Assembly: GCF_000720485.1 (NCBI RefSeq) | Contig: NZ_JOAX01000019.1 | Span: 1-64,000, forward strand | Length of the DNA stretch: 64,000 nucleotides | Source: Streptomyces ochraceiscleroticus | Lineage (GTDB): Bacteria; Actinomycetota; Actinomycetes; Streptomycetales; Streptomycetaceae | Direction of reading: 5' to 3' | Shown: one piece after another, positions 50,095 to 58,131 of the stretch | How the letters are laid out: every line of letters starts with the position of its first letter | Position numbering within the stretch: position 1 is the stretch's first letter | Notes under the pieces: model-generated | Told to the model about the DNA's origin: nothing | The model's input: only the letters and a program-made list of their open reading frames with translations | Database searches by the model: none | Program-made: the position numbers and the translations under genes

Positions 50095-50340
50095 ATGGAC
50101 CAGCAGGAGATCCTCTCCCGTATCGCGGCGATGGTGGAGACCGAGAAGGCGCTGCGCGAGCGCATCGCCACCGAGGAGAGCAGCGGTGACGAGGAGCGCA
50201 CGCAGCTCGCGGCGCTGGAACGCGAGCTCAACCAGTGCTGGGACCTGCTGCGGCAGCGGCGCGCCAAGAGCGAGTTCGGGCAGAACCCGGACGAGGCGGC
50301 CGTCCGCCCGTCGTCCCAGGTGGAGCAGTACCGGTCGTAG
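50095..50340 (+). CDS. DUF2630 family protein
   Basis: An 81-residue, highly charged helical protein matching DUF2630 (ILSRIAAMVETEKALRER near the start, then LERELNQCWDLLRQRRAKSE). This small actinobacterial family has no known function; the heptad-like pattern suggests a coiled-coil or helical hairpin. ATG 50095 follows a GTGAGGAGTGACCC ribosome-binding region. Its last codons overlap the start of a 19-bp tandem repeat array. Confidence 0.9.
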   Translation: MDQQEILSRIAAMVETEKALRERIATEESSGDEERTQLAALERELNQCWDLLRQRRAKSEFGQNPDEAAVRPSSQVEQYRS

Positions 50341-50407
50341 GACCGGTTATCGATCGTAGGAACAGTTGGCGATCCTAGGACCAGTTTCCAGTTGTACGAC
50401 CGGTAAC
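50332..50407. repeat. 19-bp tandem repeat, four copies
   Basis: Units 50332-50350, 50351-50369, 50370-50388 and 50389-50407 follow a CGATCGTAGGACCAGTTTC-like consensus with no indels. The first copy includes the DUF2630 stop codon. A partial related element occurs near 50421-50435 (GATCGTACGACCGA). Confidence 0.88.
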
Positions 50408-50742
50408 CGGCGCGGTGGCCGATCGTACGACCGACTCCGGCACGGCTCCGCTCCGGAGTGGCGTACGTACGCTCGGTGGCGACGGCCGGTACGTTCGGCG
50501 TATCCGGCGGTCGCCCCGGGCGCCGGAATGCGTACGGGAACCGGCGGAGAGCGAACGCGTCTCGCTCCCGGCCACTGCCTCCGGGAGACGGTGCGCGGTC
50601 GGTGTGAGGAGCGGTTGTCCGTTTCCCCTCAGGGCCCGTGACGCAGCTCACGCGGAAATCCGGTGCACTGCCGTAACGATGCGGCCGTCATAGATGTCGT
50701 ACAGGCAAGGAACCGCACCGGACAGACACCAGGGAGCCGACG
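50408..50742. other. Intergenic region upstream of the first SsgA-like gene
   Basis: No gene is seen in these 335 bases. They contain a perfect 12-bp palindrome GCGTACGTACGC (50461-50472) and scattered CGTAC words. The promoter of the SsgA-like gene probably lies in the last 100 bases, where CATAGATG and an AGGGAGC ribosome-binding site precede ATG 50743. Confidence 0.6.
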
Positions 50743-51156
50743 ATGCCGGACATCATCGACCACGCTGTTCAGGCCGGCCTCATCGCGACGGAACCGCAGT
50801 CGCGTGCCGTCCTCGCCCGTCTGCGCTACAAGAGCACCGATCCGTTCGCCGTCCAGGCGATCTTCCCGGCCGCGGCCTCCCTGGACGGTGCGGAGGTCCG
50901 CTGGACGTTCGGCCGCGATCTGCTGGCGGAGGGGCTGCTGGGGCCGGCCGGGGACGGGGACGTGCACGCCTGGCCGTGCGGCCCGCGCCACACGATGCTG
51001 GAGTTCCACGCCGCTGACGGCATGGCGATGGTCCGGTTCGCCTCGGCCGATCTCCGGCGCTTCCTGGCGAGTGCCTACCTGGTGGTACCCCGCGGCGCCG
51101 AGCCCCGCTTCCTGGACGTGGACGCCGACCTCGCGGCACTGCTGCGCGAGGCGTGA
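50743..51156 (+). CDS. SsgA family sporulation/cell-division regulator (SALP), copy 1
   Basis: A 137-residue SsgA-like protein. The family layout is clear: a beta-rich N-terminus with LRYKSTDPFAVQAIFPAA, then VRWTFGRDLLAEGLLGPAGDG and the C-terminal MVRFASADLRRFLASAYLVV. SALPs occur only in morphologically complex actinomycetes, where they steer septum placement, wall remodelling and spore maturation. A second SALP of the same size lies 478 bp downstream on the same strand. Which of the named Ssg proteins it matches cannot be told here. Confidence 0.93.
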   Translation: MPDIIDHAVQAGLIATEPQSRAVLARLRYKSTDPFAVQAIFPAAASLDGAEVRWTFGRDLLAEGLLGPAGDGDVHAWPCGPRHTMLEFHAADGMAMVRFASADLRRFLASAYLVVPRGAEPRFLDVDADLAALLREA

Positions 51157-51411
51157 AAGCCGGGCGCCGGGTACGAAAAGTCAAAACCGGGTGCGAAAGC
51201 CGGGTACTGGGCGCGAAAGAACAAACCCAGGCGCGAAATGCCAGACCCGAGCACAAACGGCCAAACCCGTTCGAGAAAAGCCGGGAGCCCGGCGCGAAAG
51301 GTGAAACCCGGGCGTGAACGGCAGGACCTGGGCGTGAAGGGCGGAACCCGGTCAGGAAAGCCGGAATCCGGGCAGGAAAGGCGGGATCCGGACGTGAAAG
51401 CCGGGCCCCGG
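51151..51411. repeat. 20-bp tandem repeat, 13 copies
   Basis: Thirteen units of 20 bp (one of 21, at 51271-51291) follow the consensus GCGTGAAAGCCGGGACCCGG. The first begins at the last codons of the upstream SsgA-like gene and includes its stop. The array fills most of the space before the second SsgA-like gene. Variation between units is substitution only, apart from the single added base. Confidence 0.93.
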
Positions 51412-51542
51412 GTGCACACCCGGTACGAGCACCTGATATTCCGTATCTGACACACCAGACCGGGAGGGGGCCGAATGTGGGCGCCTCCCCCAGATGACAC
51501 GGTTCACACCTGACATGACATAGATCACACCCCTGTCACAGG

Positions 51543-51583
51543 CACGGCTCACCCGGGCACAGCGTCTAGGAGAGTGAGCCGTG
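51543..51583. promoter_or_regulatory. 10-bp inverted repeat upstream of the second SsgA-like gene
   Basis: CACGGCTCAC (51543-51552) and GTGAGCCGTG (51574-51583) are exact complements separated by 21 bases, 51 bp before the ATG at 51634. It may be an operator or a leader hairpin. Confidence 0.5.
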
Positions 51584-51633
51584 TGCACACCCGGCCACCA
51601 TCACGACCCGACAGCCGTAAGGGAGCAGCCGCG

Positions 51634-52044
51634 ATGCAGAGCGCCATCGACCAAGCCGTACAGGTCCGTCTGATCGCGACCGCACCGGGGTCGCGTCCGG
51701 TGCCCGCCACCCTGCACTACCACCCGGCCGACCCGCTGGCCGTGCGGATGTCCTTTCCGCCGGAGATCTCGCTGGACGGCGCCGCGGTGGAGTGGACGTT
51801 CGCACGGGAGCTCCTCTCCGAGGGGCTGCGCGGGGCGGCGGGCACCGGCGACGTACGGGTGCGGCCGCTCGGCGGCGACCGGACCGTACTGGAGCTGCAC
51901 GTGGCGGACGGTGTCGCGATGGTTCAGATGAGCTCCGCCGACATCCGGCTGTTCCTGGCGCGCGCGTACGAGGCGGTGCCCGCCGGCGAGGAGCAGCTCG
52001 ACGTGGACGGCGGCCTCGCGGAGCTGCTCGGCGGCGAAAGCTGA
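51634..52044 (+). CDS. SsgA family sporulation/cell-division regulator (SALP), copy 2
   Basis: A 136-residue SsgA-like protein paralogous to the one at 50743: both keep LIAT near residue 15, DPLAVRMSFP versus DPFAVQAIFP, VEWTFARELLSEGL versus VRWTFGRDLLAEGL, and SSADIRLFLARAYEAVP versus SADLRRFLASAYLVVP. ATG 51634 follows GGGAGC; the longer frame lacks a ribosome-binding site. It precedes a two-component operon. The pair looks like a tandem duplication that has since diverged. Confidence 0.93.
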   Translation: MQSAIDQAVQVRLIATAPGSRPVPATLHYHPADPLAVRMSFPPEISLDGAAVEWTFARELLSEGLRGAAGTGDVRVRPLGGDRTVLELHVADGVAMVQMSSADIRLFLARAYEAVPAGEEQLDVDGGLAELLGGES

Positions 52045-52119
52045 GAAAGCCGAGCGAGCCGGGAGAGCTGAGAAGCCAAGAGGGCCGGGAGGGCTGAGCG
52101 ACCCGAGAGGGTCCGACGG
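52040..52119. repeat. ~27-bp tandem repeat, three copies
   Basis: Units 52040-52066, 52067-52092 and 52093-52119 each begin GCTGAG and carry GAG-rich ends. The array starts inside the stop region of the second SsgA-like gene. Confidence 0.7.
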
Positions 52120-52175
52120 GCCCCGCCGGGCGCCCCTGTTACCGACCCGTCAAGAAACGTATCGATACTGGTCGC

Positions 52176-52883
52176 ATGCCACGAGTACTGCTCATCGAGG
52201 ACGACGCCGCCGTTCGGCACGGGGTCTCGCTCGCGCTGCGGCGGCGCGGCCACGAGGTGGCGGCCGCGGCCAGCGGCGAGGAGGGGCTGACCACGCTGCC
52301 GGCCTTCCGGCCCGACATCGTGCTGCTGGACCTGATGCTGCCGGGCAAGGACGGCTTCGAGGTGTGCCGCCGTATCCGGGCCGACCGGCAACTGCCGATC
52401 ATCATGCTCACGGCGCGCGGTGACGACCTCGATGTGGTGCTCGGCCTGGAGGCGGGCGCGGACGATTACATCGTGAAGCCCGCCCGTGGCGAGGTGCTGG
52501 AGGCCCGCATCCGGGCGGTACTGCGGCGTACGGCGCCGCCCGCGCTCGGCGATGCCGGGCCGCAGGAGCCGGGGCCGGTACCCGTGGAGGCACACGGCGA
52601 ACTGGTCGTGGACCGGGCCGGGCTGGTGGTGGCCAAGAACGGCCAGGACCTGGCGCTGGCACCCTCGGAGATGAAGCTGCTGCTCTTCCTGTCGGCGGCG
52701 CCGGGGCAGGTGTTCAGCCGTCAGCAGTTGCTGGAGCACGTGTGGGAGCACAGCTACCACGGGGACGCGCGGCTGGTGGACGCGTGTGTGATGCGGCTGC
52801 GGACGAAGATCGAGGACACCCCGCGCAGCCCGCGGTACGTCCAGACGGTCCGCGGCTTCGGCTACCGCTTCGGCCCGCTGTGA
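52176..52883 (+). CDS. OmpR/PhoB-type response regulator
   Basis: A 235-residue regulator. The receiver domain (1-120) has acidic EDD at 8-10, phospho-acceptor Asp52 in LLDLMLPGKDGFEV, Thr in MLTARGDDLDVVLGLEAGADD and Lys in YIVKPARGE. The winged-helix output domain (about 140-235) ends YVQTVRGFGYRFGPL. CseB is the nearest familiar type, but without the sigE context. It overlaps the downstream kinase gene in GTGA. AACGTATCGATACTGG just upstream resembles a -10 area. Confidence 0.93.
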   Translation: MPRVLLIEDDAAVRHGVSLALRRRGHEVAAAASGEEGLTTLPAFRPDIVLLDLMLPGKDGFEVCRRIRADRQLPIIMLTARGDDLDVVLGLEAGADDYIVKPARGEVLEARIRAVLRRTAPPALGDAGPQEPGPVPVEAHGELVVDRAGLVVAKNGQDLALAPSEMKLLLFLSAAPGQVFSRQQLLEHVWEHSYHGDARLVDACVMRLRTKIEDTPRSPRYVQTVRGFGYRFGPL

Positions 52884-54379
52884 CGGGAGCGGAGACGGGA
52901 ACGGCCGCGCCGGTCGCACGGTCCGATGAGTCCCGCCGGACCCGGCTGCGACAGTTGCTGCGTGGTCTGCGGGCCCGGCTGGTCGTGGCGTTCCTGCTGG
53001 TCGCGGCCGTCAGCGCGCTGACGACTGCCGCGCTCACGTACCGGGAGGCGCGGAACGCGATCCTGGAGCGGTCGCAGGACACCGCCATCAACGATCTGCG
53101 GGCGCAGATCAATTCGCTCGCGCCCGATCTGCCCGTGCCGCCCGGCCGGGCCGATCTGGATGAGTTCGCCCGGCAGTTGGACCGGTCCGGCAAGGCCCGG
53201 GACTGGGACGTCGAGGCGGACTACGAAGGCGTACCGGGCGAGGGCTCGGACGCGGACGTGGCGGTGCCCGACGCGCTGCGGGAGTCCGTGGAGCAGCGGC
53301 ATGTACCGGCGTTCCAGCGGGTCGAGCGCGACGGCGAGCCGTGGTTGCTGATCGGCATGCCGGTCACCCGGGCGCACGATCACGCCCCGTCCAAGCTGTC
53401 CGTGTACGCGCGGCTGCCGCTGCGGGCAGAAGAGGCCAACGTCGAGGAGCTGGTGAACGCCGCGCAGCGGGGCGCGCTGCCCGTGCTGGCGCTGGCGCTC
53501 GTACCGGCGCTGTTCGCGGCCCGCGGCGTGCTGCGGCCGGTACGCAAGCTGCGGCAGGCGGCCGGGCGGCTCGCCGAGGGCAAGCTGGACACCCGGCTGG
53601 AGGTCAAGGGCGGGGACGAACTGGCCGAGCTGTCCCGTACGTTCAACGACATGGCGGCGCACCTGGAGGAGAACGTCGCGGAGCTGCGCCGGCTGGAGTC
53701 CAACTCGCGGCGGTTCGCGGCGGACGTCTCGCACGAGCTGCGCACGCCGCTCGCCGCGATGAGCGCGGTCACGGATGTGCTGGACGAGGACGCGGAGGCC
53801 GGGGAGCTGGACCCGGACACCGCGTCGGCGGTGCGCCTGATCAGCCAGGAGACCGGCAAACTGGCCCGCATGGTGGAGGACCTGATGGAGGTGTCGCGGT
53901 TCGACGCGGGTGCCGCGGCGCTCCATGTGTACGACGTGGACGTGGCCGAGGCGATCCGCAAGACGCTGCAGGCCAGGGCGTGGCAGGAGCGGGTGACGAC
54001 CGATCTCGCGGCGGACGTGCGGGCCCGGCTGGATCCGCGTCGGCTGGACGTGGTGGTCGCCAATCTGGTCGGCAACGCGCTGCACCACGGGGGCGAGCCC
54101 GTCGCGGTACGGCTGCGCGCCCCGCAGGACGGCCGGCTGGAGATCGAGGTGGCCGACAACGGACCGGGCATCGACCCGGAGGTGCTGCCGCACGTCTTCG
54201 ACCGCTTCTACAAGGCGGACTCGGCCCGGGCCCGGTCCGAGGGCAGCGGCCTGGGGCTGGCGATCGCCATGGAGAACGTACGACTGCACGGTGGCACCCT
54301 GCGCGCGGCCAACTCCGAGGAGGGCGGCGCCGTCTTCACCATCGACCTCCCACTGCGCGCGGGCGAGGAGGAGGCGTGA
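52880..54379 (+). CDS. Two-component sensor histidine kinase
   Basis: A 499-residue membrane kinase. TM1 lies at about 34-56 (LVVAFLLVAAVSALTTAALT), an extracytoplasmic sensor region of about 140 residues follows, then TM2 at about 200-220 and a HAMP domain (about 222-275). HisKA has phospho-acceptor His285 in ADVSHELRTPLAAM. The ATPase domain (about 380-495) carries NALHHGG, VADNGPGID and SGLGLAIAMENVRLHGG. It starts at GTG overlapping the regulator stop. It probably signals envelope or developmental stress with the lipoprotein encoded next. Confidence 0.93.
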   Translation: MTGAETGTAAPVARSDESRRTRLRQLLRGLRARLVVAFLLVAAVSALTTAALTYREARNAILERSQDTAINDLRAQINSLAPDLPVPPGRADLDEFARQLDRSGKARDWDVEADYEGVPGEGSDADVAVPDALRESVEQRHVPAFQRVERDGEPWLLIGMPVTRAHDHAPSKLSVYARLPLRAEEANVEELVNAAQRGALPVLALALVPALFAARGVLRPVRKLRQAAGRLAEGKLDTRLEVKGGDELAELSRTFNDMAAHLEENVAELRRLESNSRRFAADVSHELRTPLAAMSAVTDVLDEDAEAGELDPDTASAVRLISQETGKLARMVEDLMEVSRFDAGAAALHVYDVDVAEAIRKTLQARAWQERVTTDLAADVRARLDPRRLDVVVANLVGNALHHGGEPVAVRLRAPQDGRLEIEVADNGPGIDPEVLPHVFDRFYKADSARARSEGSGLGLAIAMENVRLHGGTLRAANSEEGGAVFTIDLPLRAGEEEA

Positions 54380-55053
54380 GCGGGAGTCTGAGAGGCGGCG
54401 TGCGTGGCGGCGTGAGAAGCAGCGTGCGCGGACGCACGGGACGAGGGGCGGGCCGGCGCCCGGGAGCCGGGGCGGCCGTCGTCCTCGCCGCGTTGCTCGT
54501 CGGCGCCCTGGCCGGCTGCGGCATCGAGCCCAGCGATGTGATCGACGCCGGGGAGCCGGCGACGGGGCTGAAGTCGGACGGGCAGGCCCCCGCCGACGTG
54601 CAGCTCTTCTTCCTCGCCTCGACCGGGCTGCGGTCCGCCGCCCGCTCCGCGGACCGCCCGGCCACCCCGCAGCGCGCCGTCGACCTGCTGCTGACGGGCC
54701 CGAACGCGGCCGAGCGGCAGCGGGGTCTGACGACAGCGCTGCCGGATCTGCGCGGCCGGGTCACGGTCGCCTCGCGCGCGGGCCGCCTGACGGTGTCCAT
54801 GCCGGCCGACCCGGAGAAGCTCGACCAGCCCGCGCTCAGCCAGTTGGTGTGCACGGCGGCCAATGGGCAGGTGCCCGGCGGCCGGCCGCCCGAGGAGGTA
54901 CCGGTGACCGTGCGCGGCAAGGACGTGGAGGTCGGCCCGCTGGTCTGCGGCGGCAACAACGCCTATCCGTACATCACGCCGCGGTCCGCGTCGCCGAGTG
55001 CCGTCCCCACGGCGGCCCCGGACAGCACCCCGACCGCGGCCCCGCACTCCTGA
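54376..55053 (+). CDS. GerMN-like lipoprotein of the two-component operon
   Basis: A 225-residue lipoprotein. An Arg-rich N-terminus and hydrophobic segment lead to the lipobox LVGALAGC with lipidated Cys48. The body (about 75-195) looks like a GerMN domain (RAVDLLLTGPNAAERQRGLTTAL-type segment, then VTVASRAGRLTVSMP), as found in spore-germination and LpqB-type proteins. The C-terminus is Pro/Ser/Ala-rich. GTG 54376 overlaps the kinase stop (GTGA), so all three proteins are translationally coupled; it may modulate the kinase, as CseA does in CseABC. Confidence 0.85.
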   Translation: MSGSLRGGVRGGVRSSVRGRTGRGAGRRPGAGAAVVLAALLVGALAGCGIEPSDVIDAGEPATGLKSDGQAPADVQLFFLASTGLRSAARSADRPATPQRAVDLLLTGPNAAERQRGLTTALPDLRGRVTVASRAGRLTVSMPADPEKLDQPALSQLVCTAANGQVPGGRPPEEVPVTVRGKDVEVGPLVCGGNNAYPYITPRSASPSAVPTAAPDSTPTAAPHS

Positions 55054-55153
55054 CCGCACCGCCCCCGCACCCCTGACCGCGCGGCGCCCGTTCCTCTACG
55101 CTGCAGTCGGCGATCACTCCGGTCACCATGCCGACGGCGCAAGGGAGTTGCGG

Positions 55154-56791
55154 ATGGTACGGCGGTCAGGACCGCGCGGGGGCGCGGCTTCGGGAACGTA
55201 CGACTACACGTACGACTACATCGTCGTCGGGGCGGGCTCCGCGGGCTGTGTGCTCGCCGCCCGGCTGTCCGAGGACCCGACGGTGCGGGTCGCACTGGTC
55301 GAGGCGGGCGGCCGTGACCGCAGACAGGAGGTCCGCATCCCGGCGGCCTTCCCGAAGCTGTTCAAGACGGCGTACGACTGGGACTTCACCACCACCGCGC
55401 AGGATGCGCTGGACGGCCGGGAGCTGTACTGGCCGCGCGGCCGCACTCTCGGCGGCTCGTCCTCGCTGAACGCGATGATGTGGGTGCGCGGCCACCGCGA
55501 CGACTACGACGCCTGGGCGGCGACGGCGGGCGAGGAGTGGTCGTACGACCAGGTCGTACGCTACTTCCGGCGGGCCGAGCGATGGGCGGGCCCGCCGTCG
55601 ACCCGCGAGCCGGGGAAGCAGCCGGTGCACGGCTCGGCCGGCCCCCTGTGGATCTCCCCGGCACGCGATCTGCACCCGCTCTCCACCGCCTTCCTCGACG
55701 CGTGTACGGAATCCGGCCTCCCGCTGCTGCCGGAGCTCAACGGTCCCGATCACAGCGGCTGCGCGGCGACCCCGCTCTCGCAGCGGCGCGGGCGGCGCTG
55801 GAGCACGGCGGACGGCTATCTGCGGCCCGCGCTGCGGCGCGCCAACCTCACGGTGCTGACGGACAGCGAGGCGCGCCGGGTCCTCTTCGACGGGGACCGG
55901 GCGTGCGGCGTGGAGCTGGCGGACGGCGTGCTGCGGGCCCGGCGCGAGGTGCTGCTGAGCGCCGGCGCGATCGGCTCCCCGCAGCTCCTGCTGCGCTCGG
56001 GCGTCGGGGACGCCGAGGACCTCAAGGCGCTGGGGATCGCGCCGGTGGCCGATCTGCCGGGCGTCGGGCGGCACTTGCAGGACCACCTCTCCGTGCCCGT
56101 ACTGCGGTATGCGCAGCACCCGGTCACGCTCACCGGCGCCGATACGCCCGCCAACATCGCGCGCTATCTGCTTGCCCGGCGCGGCCCGCTGACCTCGAAC
56201 GTCGGCGAGGCCGTGGCGTTCGTGCGCAGTGCGCCCGAGGTGGCGGCGCCGGACCTGGAGCTGATCTTCGCGCCGGTGCCGTTCGTCGGCCACGGCCTCA
56301 CGCCACCCGCCGAGCACGGCGTGACCATCGGGGTCATCCTGCTGCAGCCGGAGAGCCACGGCCGGATCACGCTGACCGACGCCGGTCCGGCCGCGCCGCC
56401 GTGCATCGAGCCCGCGTACCTGAGCGCGCCGGCCGACCTGCGGCGGATGGTCGCGGGGGTGCGCTTCGCCGAGGAGCTGTACGGCACCGCGGCGCTGCGC
56501 CCGCACGTCGGCGGCGCATTGCCGCCGTGCCCGAAGCCCGCGGACGATGCCGGGACCGAGGCCATGGTGCGGGCGCTGGCGGAGACCCTGTACCACCCGG
56601 TGGGCACCTGCCGGATGGGCACGGGCGACGACGCGGTGACCGATCCGACGCTGCGTGTCCGCGGCGTCGAGGGCCTGCGGGTGGTGGACGCTTCGGTCAT
56701 GCCGAACATCACCCGTGGCCACACCAACGCCCCGACGATCATGATCGCCGAGCGCGCCGCCGATCTCATCCGGTACGGCGACGGCAACTGA
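55154..56791 (+). CDS. GMC family oxidoreductase (choline dehydrogenase-like)
   Basis: A 545-residue FAD enzyme. The FAD-binding motif YIVVGAGSAGCVLAARLSED appears near residue 22, and the GMC signature RGRTLGGSSSLNAMMWVRG near 95. The C-terminal active-site elements are LYHPVGTCRMG and the closing TRGHTNAPTIMIAERAADLI. It oxidises an alcohol to an aldehyde or ketone; relatives act on choline, sugars and alkanols. ATG 55154 has AAGGGAG upstream. No signal peptide is evident. It ends three bases before the convergent DUF gene. Confidence 0.92.
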   Translation: MVRRSGPRGGAASGTYDYTYDYIVVGAGSAGCVLAARLSEDPTVRVALVEAGGRDRRQEVRIPAAFPKLFKTAYDWDFTTTAQDALDGRELYWPRGRTLGGSSSLNAMMWVRGHRDDYDAWAATAGEEWSYDQVVRYFRRAERWAGPPSTREPGKQPVHGSAGPLWISPARDLHPLSTAFLDACTESGLPLLPELNGPDHSGCAATPLSQRRGRRWSTADGYLRPALRRANLTVLTDSEARRVLFDGDRACGVELADGVLRARREVLLSAGAIGSPQLLLRSGVGDAEDLKALGIAPVADLPGVGRHLQDHLSVPVLRYAQHPVTLTGADTPANIARYLLARRGPLTSNVGEAVAFVRSAPEVAAPDLELIFAPVPFVGHGLTPPAEHGVTIGVILLQPESHGRITLTDAGPAAPPCIEPAYLSAPADLRRMVAGVRFAEELYGTAALRPHVGGALPPCPKPADDAGTEAMVRALAETLYHPVGTCRMGTGDDAVTDPTLRVRGVEGLRVVDASVMPNITRGHTNAPTIMIAERAADLIRYGDGN

Positions 56792-56794
56792 CGC

Positions 56795-58096
56795 TCACTC
56801 AGGTCCCGTCATCCGGATCCGCAGGAACCGCGGCCGATACAGCGTCACATCGTCGTTGACCGCGCCGGTGGCGGGGCTGCCGGGCGGGCCGAGGGTGTTG
56901 ACGTCGTAACTGAGCAGCAGGCCGGGCCGGGCGGTGAACTCCGGGTGCGCCTGCGGGTTGTAGACCGCGGTGCGCTCGTCGGAGTCCGCCGGGTCGGGCG
57001 GCCGGGGCGGGGTGACCGCGCCGTTCGGGCCGTGCCAGGGGCCGTGTGCGGTACAGGCCCAGTAACTGGTGAAGGTGGCCAGGCCCCGGCCGCCGCCGCC
57101 CGCCGCGTCCATGGTGAACAGCACCCAGGTACCGCCGTCCCGGACGACGGTGTAAGCGCTGCCGACGCCGCGCCGGCCGCCGCTTCGCAGGACCGGCACG
57201 GCCCGCCCGGCACCGGCCCGCCAGCCGGTGCCGTCCCAGTAGCGCCAGGCGCGGGCTTCGGCGAGCCGGCCGGTGGGGACCCGGGCGAGGTATGCCTGGG
57301 CCGCCGGGCGGCCGGTGGGGGCGTCGCCGCCGTACACATAGGTGTAGCGCCCCTCGGGTACGGCCGCCGTTCCGTAGAGCACGCGGGCTCCGGGGTCCGG
57401 CACGGCCGTGCGGTCGGCGACCGTGGTGAGGCGTTCCAGGCGCAGCCGGGGCAGGGAGAGCGTGGCGACCTCGGTGCTGCGGGGCTCGCCGAAGAGCCAG
57501 GGGCCCGTTCCCGGGGCGCGGTTCCACAGAAGGACGCGGAGTACTCGTTCGGATGATCCGGGTGTACGGGGTTCCACGCGCGCGGCCACGGGCCAGCGCC
57601 ACGCCCCCGCCGGCCCGTGTGCACGCGGCGGGTCGGGGAAGTAGCCCGCGGGCCCGTCCGGCGTGCGGCGGACCAGGGTCCGGTACGGGCGTCCCGCCGG
57701 GTCCGCGAGGACGAGTGAGTTGCGGAGCAGACCGGGCAGGCCACCATCCGCCTTCCGGCGCCAGGAGTGCGGCTGCCCTTTGGGGTTGGGCGGGCCCTGG
57801 ATCCGGTCGAGGAAGGTGTCGGAGAACAGCCAGAGGACGCGGCCGCCGGGCAGCCGTACGGAGTGGGTGCCGTCGCCGCCGGTCCAGTCGTCCAGCCGGG
57901 AGTTGTCGTTGCCGTACCGGGCGAAGGCGTTCGTGAAGCGGGGCTCGGGGGCCCAGGAGGCGATCTGCCTCGCGGCGCAGGGGGCGGCGTTGTCGCTGGT
58001 CGGGACGGTGCCGAGTACCGCGGCCAGGACGGCCGCGATGAGCAGCGTCGCCAGGACGGCGGTGCGCCGGGACACCCGGCCGACGGGACGTCTCAT
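56795..58096 (-). CDS. Exported DUF4185/DUF5005-like beta-propeller protein
   Basis: A 433-residue protein with an N-terminal membrane segment or signal (about 12-33, TAVLATLLIAAVLAAVLGTV). The rest resembles the five-bladed propeller of DUF4185/DUF5005 proteins: FARYGNDNSRLDDWTGGDGT, then VLWLFSDTFLD, and late AVYNPQAHPEFT. The fold is shared with GH-J glycosidases, so it may bind or cut carbohydrate outside the cell, but catalytic residues cannot be confirmed. It lies between the GMC gene and the small laccase gene. Confidence 0.72.
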   Translation of the reverse strand: MRRPVGRVSRRTAVLATLLIAAVLAAVLGTVPTSDNAAPCAARQIASWAPEPRFTNAFARYGNDNSRLDDWTGGDGTHSVRLPGGRVLWLFSDTFLDRIQGPPNPKGQPHSWRRKADGGLPGLLRNSLVLADPAGRPYRTLVRRTPDGPAGYFPDPPRAHGPAGAWRWPVAARVEPRTPGSSERVLRVLLWNRAPGTGPWLFGEPRSTEVATLSLPRLRLERLTTVADRTAVPDPGARVLYGTAAVPEGRYTYVYGGDAPTGRPAAQAYLARVPTGRLAEARAWRYWDGTGWRAGAGRAVPVLRSGGRRGVGSAYTVVRDGGTWVLFTMDAAGGGGRGLATFTSYWACTAHGPWHGPNGAVTPPRPPDPADSDERTAVYNPQAHPEFTARPGLLLSYDVNTLGPPGSPATGAVNDDVTLYRPRFLRIRMTGPE

Positions 58097-58131
58097 GCCC
58101 CGATCATGCCGCGCCGGAGCGCCCGGTCCGG

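Noticed and set aside
48641..50359. Long plus-strand frame across the FUSC 3' end, the 13-bp array and the MarR gene
   Set aside because: It is an open shadow frame, and the repeat-derived peptide is not conserved in phase because the unit is 13 bp.
52176..55053. CseABC/sigE envelope-stress operon
   Set aside because: The regulator resembles CseB, but there is no sigE gene, the lipoprotein gene comes last instead of before the regulator, and its domain is GerMN-like.
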